A stretch of DNA of 11,047 nt, taken from Thermodesulfatator atlanticus. GTDB lineage: Bacteria; Desulfobacterota; Thermodesulfobacteria; Thermodesulfobacteriales; Thermodesulfatatoraceae. The stretch is taken from the NCBI GenBank assembly GCA_011321895.1, contig DROK01000020.1, positions 1 through 11,047 on the forward strand, given 5' to 3'. Below the pieces are notes generated by a model. The model was not told where the DNA came from. It saw only the letters and a program-made list of their open reading frames with translations, and did no database searches. This document shows positions 6,152 to 11,047 of this stretch, piece after piece. Position 1 is the stretch's first letter; each line of letters opens with the position of its first letter. Both the position numbers and the translations under genes were made by a program.

Positions 6152-7392
6152 CAGGAAATAACCGCCCCCGGGGCATAAGATTCTTCAGAGAAGGCCTGCG
6201 GCTTAAGGTGGGGATAGACCGTTACCCCGCCCGCGATACGAAGCCCGGCAGGCAATTCCGACTCCCGACCGATCACCGTGATCCCTTCCTCTCCCCCTAC
6301 CCGGGCCTCAGACCCTATCACCACTTCCGTATCCGTAATGACCCGTTCGAGGTGAGCACCGGCCCTGACCACCGTATCGTGGAAGAGGATGGATTCTTTG
6401 ACCACCGCCCCTTCTTCTATTTTCACCCCTGGAAAGAGGATCGATCGTTCCACCTTTCCACCAATATAGGCCCCGTTATAAAAGAGACTGTCACAGATTT
6501 TGGCTTTGGGTCCCAGCACCGTGGGTTTGCGGTCCCGGATGTTACGGTGGGCCAGATTGGTACAAACTTTCCATTTTTTAAGGTCAATCCTGGGGTTCGG
6601 GCCCAGCAGATCAAGATGGGTGCGCCAAAACTCCTCAAGAGTACGTGTATAACCCCAATAACCTCGGAATACGTAGCCGTAAATTCGGTAATTACCCACC
6701 ATCTGCGGGATAATGTCCCGGCCGAATTCGTAACTTTCCGGAGTACGGCTTCTGGTCAAAACCTCTTCCAGGACCTCGGTCCGAAAGACGTAAATGGTAA
6801 GGGAGGCGTAGTTGGAAACCGGGGGGGAAACCTTTTCCCGGTAGTCCTTAAGGGGCCCGCCCAGGGGGCCCTCCTCTGCGATAACTCCCTGACCAAACCG
6901 GTGGGCCTCTTCCGGGGCCACCGGGGTGAAGGCTATGGTGAGATCCGCCTGGTGGTCCTGGTGAAACTGGATAAGTGGCCGGTAATCCATGCTATAAATA
7001 TGGTCTCCTGAAAGGATTAACACCAGTTCTGGATCCCAGCGCCTGATAAATTCCAGATTTTGGAAAACCGCGTCCGCCGTCCCTTTATACCAATCTGAGG
7101 CTTCGCGCCCCATAAACGGGGGCAAGATATAAAGACCTCTCCTGCGGCCCACCATATCCCAGGGCAGACCGTAATCTAGGTGGGTCATCAGGGAATAAGG
7201 CCTGTACTGGGAAAGGACCCCTACCACCCAGATGCCAGAGTGCATGAGGTTACTCATGGGAAAATCAATCACCCGGTAAAGCCCGCCGAAGGGGACCGCC
7301 GCTTTGGGGCGGAAAAAAGTAAGTACCGAAAGTTCATCCACCCGCCCCCCTGCCAGCATCAAAGCCACCACCGGTACTTTGGGTTTACGCAT
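6151..7392 (-). CDS. GlgC-like sugar nucleotidyltransferase with altered catalytic motifs
   Basis: True GlgC makes ADP-glucose from ATP and glucose-1-phosphate for glycogen. This 413-residue protein has the same plan: an N-terminal nucleotidyltransferase domain (about 6-260) with AVPFGGLYRVIDFPMSN, DWYKGTADAVFQN, GDHIYSMDY (Asp130, matching the catalytic Asp142 of the E. coli enzyme) and EFGRDIIP, then a C-terminal left-handed beta-helix region (about 300-400) rich in hexapeptide-like repeats. However, the nucleotide loop normally GGRGTRL reads GGRVDEL, losing the Gly and the Arg. The lysine of GGK (activator site in E. coli) is Leu38. The YWxDVGT motif reads YWGYTRT, losing a metal-binding Asp. 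It may use another substrate or be a regulatory or impaired paralogue, so I withhold the name glgC. It overlaps the FmdB gene by 8 bases and touches ptsH, suggesting a link between sugar-nucleotide metabolism and PTS state. Confidence 0.85.
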   Translation of the reverse strand: MRKPKVPVVALMLAGGRVDELSVLTFFRPKAAVPFGGLYRVIDFPMSNLMHSGIWVVGVLSQYRPYSLMTHLDYGLPWDMVGRRRGLYILPPFMGREASDWYKGTADAVFQNLEFIRRWDPELVLILSGDHIYSMDYRPLIQFHQDHQADLTIAFTPVAPEEAHRFGQGVIAEEGPLGGPLKDYREKVSPPVSNYASLTIYVFRTEVLEEVLTRSRTPESYEFGRDIIPQMVGNYRIYGYVFRGYWGYTRTLEEFWRTHLDLLGPNPRIDLKKWKVCTNLAHRNIRDRKPTVLGPKAKICDSLFYNGAYIGGKVERSILFPGVKIEEGAVVKESILFHDTVVRAGAHLERVITDTEVVIGSEARVGGEEGITVIGRESELPAGLRIAGGVTVYPHLKPQAFSEESYAPGAVIS

Positions 7393-7825
7393 CTTCCCCT
7401 TCCTTGGAAGAATTTTGGGGAGACTCTTCGGCCCCGGCAGAAGAGTCAGCAGCCAGTCCTTCTTCTGCTTCTGATCCTTCCGGGCTTTCTCCTTTTCCGG
7501 CCATTTCCTGCTCGATCTCTTCTTCTGCGGTCTCTAAAAATTCGTCGAAGTCGTCTCCCAGCTCGTCACCAAACTCCGCCCCGAAGCGTTCCATAAGCCT
7601 TTTTACCGCCCGCGGGTCATCTTCGTCTACCGAACCCAACAGGGCCGGATCAGCCAGGCGTTCCAGGCGGGTATCCATGGAAAGCCTTACCCTGACCCTG
7701 GAAATGAGTTTCTCAACCTCTTTGGCCCCGCAGTGTTTACAGTAAGGTTCAAAATCATCCCGGTTGAGGACGAGATGGTCACAAATTTTCCCGCATACCA
7801 GGCAACGGTATTCGTATATGGGCAT
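7385..7825 (-). CDS. FmdB-type zinc ribbon protein with long acidic tail
   Basis: The 146-residue protein begins with the typical FmdB/CxxC_CxxC_SSSS zinc ribbon: MPIYEYRCLVCG with Cys8 and Cys11, then CKHCG with Cys29 and Cys32, which should bind one zinc ion. After it comes a segment with DPRAVKRLMERFGAEFGDELGDDFDEF, an extension I recall from FmdB-like proteins of sulfate-reducing bacteria, and a low-complexity tail of Glu, Ser, Gly and Ala (about 108-146) that is probably disordered. FmdB was first named as a putative regulator near formamidase genes, but family function is unproven. It sits 10 bases after the DHH gene and overlaps the GlgC-like gene by 8. Its ribosome site TAGGAGGG contains the TAG stop of the DHH gene, a sign of coupled translation. 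Confidence 0.85.
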   Translation of the reverse strand: MPIYEYRCLVCGKICDHLVLNRDDFEPYCKHCGAKEVEKLISRVRVRLSMDTRLERLADPALLGSVDEDDPRAVKRLMERFGAEFGDELGDDFDEFLETAEEEIEQEMAGKGESPEGSEAEEGLAADSSAGAEESPQNSSKEGEDA

Positions 7826-7830
7826 CTCGT

Positions 7831-7838
7831 CCCTCCTA
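7831..7838 (-). promoter_or_regulatory. Shine-Dalgarno site of the FmdB gene, overlapping the upstream stop codon
   Basis: On the minus strand TAGGAGGG holds both the TAG stop of the DHH gene and the GGAGG core for the ATG at 7825, 5 bases further on. Ribosomes ending the first gene would stop on the initiation site of the next. Confidence 0.75.
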
Positions 7839-8891
7839 CCTGCGAAAATGTTTCTCCAGAATACGGATAAGGCTGCGGGTCGTGAACTGGTTGGCGTTTT
7901 GGTTTAGTTTTTCCAGCGGCACTTCGGCCCGGGCCTTTTCCCGGTGCCCACCGGCAAAGCCCAGGTTCCCGAAAACCCGCTGGGCCAGTTTGCCCGCATC
8001 TTTACGGTAACCATCGCACCGGATAATGACTATTAACCGCTCACGGTATTCCCCGGAAATAAAGACCCAGCCTATTTCGTGCACGTGGTTAAAAAAGTCC
8101 GCAATTACCACCAGGATATCCGGGTTGGGAACCTTGCCTACGTGCGAGAAAAGCCGCTGCTTTCTGATCTTTACCTCTTCAAAGGCCTTGCGGAAATACT
8201 TGAGTTCTGAACGCCTGATATCTGAGGCCTCGATTTTATGGAGGAGGTGCCGGTTCATCCGTTTAAAAAGATACTGGAAACACAAAACGTCCTGAAGGGT
8301 ACATTCTTTTTCAAAATTATTGGTGTCGGTCTTGATGCCGTAGATCAGGGCGGTGGCCAGCACCACGGACGGCTTGATCTTTAAGGTGCGCAGATATTCG
8401 GTCATCATGGAGGAGGTGGCCCCGTATTCCGGCCTGATATCAATAAAAGGGGCGTTCCACCCGTTGGTGAGGGGATGATGATCAATCACCACGTCAAAGT
8501 CCAATTTTTGAAATTCGGCGTTATGGGAAGGCTGGGAATCGATAAGGATCTTCTTGGTATATTCCGAAACCTTAACCTGTCGCCACTTGACCAGGGGGAT
8601 TTTCAGGAGTTTGACCATGGCCAGATTATTGACCCGCCGGATCTCGTTTACGTGAGCGATGGTAACCTCCGAGACCCGCTGGCGGATAAGGCGCTTCATG
8701 GCCAGGGCGCTGGCCATGGAATCCGGGTCAGCCCAGATCAAGATGAGGACCCGGTCGTCCTTTTTGAATTGGGAAAGGAGGGTCTTTACCCGCTCGCGGT
8801 TGGATTTAAAGCGAACGATTTTGGGCTCAAGGGCCTTTTTTTCTTCGTTGTTTTTCTGGCTTTTGTTATTTTTCTGGTTTTTGGAAACCAT
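7836..8891 (-). CDS. DHH-family phosphoesterase (NrnA/RecJ-like), motif I divergent
   Basis: DHH proteins are metal-dependent phosphoesterases acting on short RNAs, pAp, cyclic dinucleotides or single-stranded DNA. From the ATG at 8891 the protein is 351 residues. It has a Lys/Asn-rich tail (1-20, repeating KNQKNN/KSQKNN), then motif I as WADPDSMASALA (53-64), motif II Asp118 in LIDSQPSHN, the signature DHH at 137-139 (VIDHHP), motif IV Asp189 in IKTDTNNFE, and a C-terminal DHHA1-like part with GGHREKA from about residue 314. The usual His of motif I (HxxPDxD or HxDPD) is Trp53, so one metal ligand seems missing. A GTG at 8894 is an alternative start; the ATG forms TGATG with the upstream stop, and neither has a clear ribosome site. 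Substrate cannot be told from sequence. Confidence 0.85.
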   Translation of the reverse strand: MVSKNQKNNKSQKNNEEKKALEPKIVRFKSNRERVKTLLSQFKKDDRVLILIWADPDSMASALAMKRLIRQRVSEVTIAHVNEIRRVNNLAMVKLLKIPLVKWRQVKVSEYTKKILIDSQPSHNAEFQKLDFDVVIDHHPLTNGWNAPFIDIRPEYGATSSMMTEYLRTLKIKPSVVLATALIYGIKTDTNNFEKECTLQDVLCFQYLFKRMNRHLLHKIEASDIRRSELKYFRKAFEEVKIRKQRLFSHVGKVPNPDILVVIADFFNHVHEIGWVFISGEYRERLIVIIRCDGYRKDAGKLAQRVFGNLGFAGGHREKARAEVPLEKLNQNANQFTTRSLIRILEKHFRR

Positions 8892-10042
8892 CACGTATAA
8901 AGTAAAAAGGGCCTGGTCTCGGCCCTAAATTCTTCAAGCCCTTCGTCTAATATCCCTTCCCAGAGGCCCTCTTCCAAGAGACTCCTGACTTTTTTATTTC
9001 CAACTATAATGTCAAAAGGCCATTTCTGCCATTCAAACTCGTAGGGTGGGCGCCTGAACTCAAACTCTGGAAATTCCTTCTTTATGAGTTGTAAAAGGAG
9101 CAAACTTGTGCGCACCGGTTTAAAAAGACGCGGATCAGAGACGAAGAGTCTCCCACCCCGACAAACTCTTCCTGCCCATTTATCAAACCAGGGAACAAAT
9201 TCGCAGTTAACCAGATACACCCCCGGAAGTCCTTCCAGCCGATGGCTTATCTTTTCTGGCTCCAGCCAGGGCGCCCCAAAGACCTCAAAGGGGGTGGTGG
9301 TACCCCGGCCTTCGGAAAGATTGGTCCCCTCAAGCAGGACCTGGCCGGGATAAACCAGAGCCGTTTCAAAGCGGGGCATGTTGGGGGAAGGGGGCAGCCA
9401 CGGAAGCCCGGTTTCAGGAAAGAACATATCCCGACGCCACCCCGCTAAAGGGACCACCTTGAGCTCAAGGTCGAGGGCCATTTTTTCTTTAAAAAAGAGG
9501 GCCAATTCAGCAAGAGTGAGCCCGTGTCTCATGGGCAAGGGAAAAAGCCCCACAAAAGAGAAAAGGTCCGGTTCAAGGAGCGGGCCTTCCTGGGCCCCGC
9601 CCAAAGGATTGGGACGGTCAAGCACCACCACCGCCACCCCGGCCCTGGCGCAGGCCTTAAGACACAAAAGTAAGGTCCAGACGTAAGTGTAAACCCGACA
9701 GCCCACGTCCTGTAAATCTATGAGGAGGACGTCTATAGCTGCCAAATGTTCTTCTTGGGGGAAGAGCCTCGGCCCGTAAAGGCTGATTACCGGAAGCCCG
9801 GTCTCGGGTTCCACAGAATCAGCCGAAAAATCCATGTTGGCTTGGGCGGTGCCGGAAAGTCCATGTTGCGGGGCAAAAAGGAGGACCAATTCCTCAGGGA
9901 AAAGGGCCTTGAGGGCCACGTGGGCTGGGGTGAGATCCGGCAACACCGCAGCCTGGTGACATAAAAGGCCGAGTCTTCTGTCTTTTAAAAAATCAGCAAG
10001 ATATCCTTCTTTTACTAGGCGAAAAAGACCGGTTTTAACCAT
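8891..10042 (-). CDS. NamZ/DUF1343-like exo-beta-N-acetylmuramidase homologue (GH171), no signal peptide
   Basis: The protein (383 residues) carries the DUF1343 pattern throughout: APQHGLSGTAQANM (57-70), GLPVISLYG, IDVLLIDLQDVGCRVYTY (103-120), VVLDRPNPLGG (139-149), PMRHGLTLAEL (170-180), TGLPWLPPSPNMP (211-223) and EGTNLSEGRGTTTPFE (238-253). Characterised members (NamZ) remove terminal N-acetylmuramic acid from peptidoglycan fragments. Known ones are usually exported, but this N-terminus (MVKTGLFRLVKEGYLADF) has no signal peptide and aligns directly with the start of the domain, so the protein is probably cytoplasmic and may act in cell-wall recycling (inference). It is first in the leftward six-gene run and its TGA overlaps the DHH start. 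There is no Shine-Dalgarno site: the ATG directly follows the U-tract of the terminator behind the sat operon. Activity is inferred from family only. Confidence 0.88.
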   Translation of the reverse strand: MVKTGLFRLVKEGYLADFLKDRRLGLLCHQAAVLPDLTPAHVALKALFPEELVLLFAPQHGLSGTAQANMDFSADSVEPETGLPVISLYGPRLFPQEEHLAAIDVLLIDLQDVGCRVYTYVWTLLLCLKACARAGVAVVVLDRPNPLGGAQEGPLLEPDLFSFVGLFPLPMRHGLTLAELALFFKEKMALDLELKVVPLAGWRRDMFFPETGLPWLPPSPNMPRFETALVYPGQVLLEGTNLSEGRGTTTPFEVFGAPWLEPEKISHRLEGLPGVYLVNCEFVPWFDKWAGRVCRGGRLFVSDPRLFKPVRTSLLLLQLIKKEFPEFEFRRPPYEFEWQKWPFDIIVGNKKVRSLLEEGLWEGILDEGLEEFRAETRPFLLYT

Positions 10043-10046
10043 AAAG

Positions 10047-10074
10047 AAAAGCCGCCCCGGTCGGGGCGGCTTTT
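10047..10074 (-). terminator. Intrinsic terminator after the sat-associated gene
   Basis: Read leftward, an eight-pair GC stem (outer ends 10070 and 10051) is extended by four A-T pairs and capped by a tetraloop, followed by TTTTCTTT. It starts 9 bases after the stop of the 120-residue gene. The U-tract ends exactly at the ATG (10042) of the NamZ-like gene. Confidence 0.9.
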
Positions 10075-10083
10075 GAGGCGAGT

Positions 10084-10446
10084 TTATTCTTCTTCGATTT
10101 CAGGGGGGGGAAGATATTCAGATTCTTTTTCCGCAGCCTTTTTGATTTCGTCAATCTTCTCCAGCACGGCCTCTACCACTTCCGGGCCAAGCGATTTCTT
10201 TTCCACCACCTGGTTAAAGAGCTCCCTCATAAAGGCCACCGGCACGTCGGTAATGGCCCCCCGGGAGTCTACCCGCGCAGTCTCAAATTCCTGCAAGATC
10301 CGGTCTTTTAATTCTTCAGTCACCTTGACTTCCAGGAGCCTGAGCTCCCCGCCAAACATATATTTAATATGCTCCTCTAAACCGGTCCCCCGGATTTTAG
10401 CCATCCGGTGGTCGTCCAAAAGTACTACCATGAAATATTCGCCCAT
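10084..10446 (-). CDS. Hypothetical protein encoded directly behind sat, 120 residues
   Basis: I do not recognise the family. The protein is small, acidic at the C-terminus and has no signal peptide, membrane span or cysteine. The N-terminus (MGEYFMVVLLDDHRMAKIRG) suggests a beta strand and turn, followed by HIKYMFGGELRLLEVKV. The rest, from about residue 42 to 107, is predicted helical with many Glu and Lys, ending in an unstructured PPPEIEEE tail. A strong GGAGGAGG ribosome site 6 bases before the ATG fixes the start. It lies 26 bases after the sat stop and is followed at once by a terminator, so it appears to be the last gene of the sat transcription unit. Position suggests a role connected with sulfate activation, such as an accessory or regulatory protein, but this is only guilt by association. 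An 8-base C run near its 3' end affects only the last few residues. Confidence 0.85.
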   Translation of the reverse strand: MGEYFMVVLLDDHRMAKIRGTGLEEHIKYMFGGELRLLEVKVTEELKDRILQEFETARVDSRGAITDVPVAFMRELFNQVVEKKSLGPEVVEAVLEKIDEIKKAAEKESEYLPPPEIEEE

Positions 10447-10472
10447 TTTTAACCTCCTCCAAAGGTTTGTTT

Positions 10473-11047
10473 TTAAAGATCCTCAAGATCCACTTCGAGC
10501 TCTTTTTCTTTGTTAATGACGTACTTTTCGTTGCAGAACGGATAACCAAAGTGTTTCCACCATTTCACGATGACCTTGTAGACCTCAGGCCGCATGATAA
10601 TGGTGGGAGGCTGGACGCCTTCAGCCACCATGCCCCGCAGGAAGCTACCGGAAAGTTTCTCTCTCTTGTGCCCGCAGGTCTCGGAATAAGCCATTTCCTT
10701 ACAAGTGGGGCAATAAGAGAACTCACGCATATTCTGAGGCCTGATATCAAGACCATAAGGTACGTCAGTAGGCGGTGCAGGGAAGCCGTAGCTCGGAATC
10801 CCCTTGGTCCAGAGGATCTGGGTCGCCCATTTGTCGTAATATTCACCCACCGCGGCGTGGTCACGCCCAAACATGTGGTGGGTGCAACCCATATTCTGAC
10901 GAATGATACCGTGGAGCAGGGACTCAAGGGGGTTACCGTAACGCATGTCCCAAAGGACGATGGTGGGCAGATGCCGTTCAGGCTTGATGTAACCGCCCTT
11001 GTTGACCGCTTCGTGCCCTTCTACAATGGCTTCGTCCGGATAGTCAC
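10473..11047 (-). CDS. sat: Sulfate adenylyltransferase (ATP sulfurylase), C-terminal part
   Basis: Sat activates sulfate with ATP to adenosine 5'-phosphosulfate (APS), the first cytoplasmic step of dissimilatory sulfate reduction, or runs in reverse to make ATP from APS during sulfur oxidation or disproportionation. The frame is open to the window edge, so the start lies beyond 11047; 190 residues are visible, roughly the C-terminal half. Visible motifs include VEGHEAVNKGGYIKPERHLP, LHGIIRQNMGCTHHMFGRDHA, VGEYYDKWATQ, and a zinc-site region CPTCKEMAYSETCGH followed by KREKLSGSFLR. These fit the single-domain bacterial and archaeal enzyme of sulfate reducers rather than the CysDN type. No APS-kinase domain follows: the protein ends soon after in KELEVDLEDL. 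The adjoining 120-residue gene and terminator complete the transcription unit. aprAB and qmo genes are not in view. Confidence 0.96.
   Translation of the reverse strand, partial: DYPDEAIVEGHEAVNKGGYIKPERHLPTIVLWDMRYGNPLESLLHGIIRQNMGCTHHMFGRDHAAVGEYYDKWATQILWTKGIPSYGFPAPPTDVPYGLDIRPQNMREFSYCPTCKEMAYSETCGHKREKLSGSFLRGMVAEGVQPPTIIMRPEVYKVIVKWWKHFGYPFCNEKYVINKEKELEVDLEDL

Noticed and set aside
6208..7011. Rightward 267-residue open frame opposite the GlgC-like gene
   Set aside because: It mirrors codon bias of the real gene on the other strand; composition is atypical and no motif is recognisable.
7404..7745. Rightward Ser-rich 113-residue frame opposite the FmdB gene
   Set aside because: The Ser/Pro richness is simply the reverse complement of the Glu/Gly/Ala codons of the acidic tail.
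8830..8880. A/T-rich repeat at the start of the DHH gene as a possible non-coding repeat element
   Set aside because: It is in frame, encodes the Lys/Asn tail and occurs only once as two imperfect units, so it is treated as part of the protein.
10103..10110. Run of eight G (eight C in the coding strand) as a possible phase-variation tract
   Set aside because: Slippage would alter only about the last eight residues of the 120-residue protein, so an on/off switch is unlikely; it encodes a simple triple Pro.
1..11047. CRISPR array, insertion sequence, tRNA or rRNA, defence cassette
   Set aside because: No regularly spaced repeats, transposase motifs, terminal inverted repeats or RNA gene signatures were seen; nearly all sequence is accounted for by housekeeping-type genes.

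Overview
The window looks like a piece of chromosome from a thermophilic sulfur-metabolising bacterium, most likely of the Thermodesulfobacteria/Desulfobacterota group. Three things suggest this. There is a dissimilatory-type ATP sulfurylase gene (sat) at the right edge. There is a radical-SAM AhbD-type haem synthase, typical of sulfate reducers that make haem from sirohaem. The proteins are rich in Lys, Glu and Arg, and gene packing is very tight. This assignment is inference; no 16S rRNA or other marker is present. Nearly the whole window is coding, and no stretch over about 110 bases lacks a gene.

Left block, + strand (1-2723): the 3' part of carA, then a membrane-anchored DUF2760 protein, then ribF (FMN/FAD synthesis), joined by 4-bp overlaps or spacings as an apparent operon. 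A 112-residue orphan gene follows with its own candidate promoter and strong Shine-Dalgarno sequence. It meets the convergent ahbD gene at a perfect bidirectional terminator hairpin (2728-2756).

Middle (2755-4155): ahbD reads leftward. It is divergent, across about 105 bases, from a small predicted helical protein gene that reads rightward and overlaps the end of ptsI tail to tail.

Large leftward block (4152-10042): in transcription order, a NamZ/DUF1343-like protein, a DHH-family phosphoesterase, an FmdB-type zinc ribbon protein, a GlgC-like sugar nucleotidyltransferase, HPr (ptsH) and Enzyme I (ptsI). All five junctions are overlaps or at most 10 bases, so the six genes look like one translationally coupled operon. 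It links cell-wall sugar salvage, nucleotide turnover, a glycogen-type nucleotidyltransferase and the general PTS phosphorelay, with no sugar-specific Enzyme II in view. The GlgC-like and DHH proteins both depart from their families at normally conserved active-site positions.

Right edge (10084-11047), leftward: the 3' part of sat followed by a 120-residue protein of unknown function, ended by a strong terminator. The terminator's U-tract runs directly into the AUG of the NamZ-like gene, an unusual arrangement.

I see no mobile element, CRISPR array, tRNA or rRNA. I do not see an unmistakable new defence or biosynthetic system. The most unusual items are the degenerate GlgC-like enzyme in the PTS operon and the terminator/start-codon fusion ahead of the NamZ-like gene.
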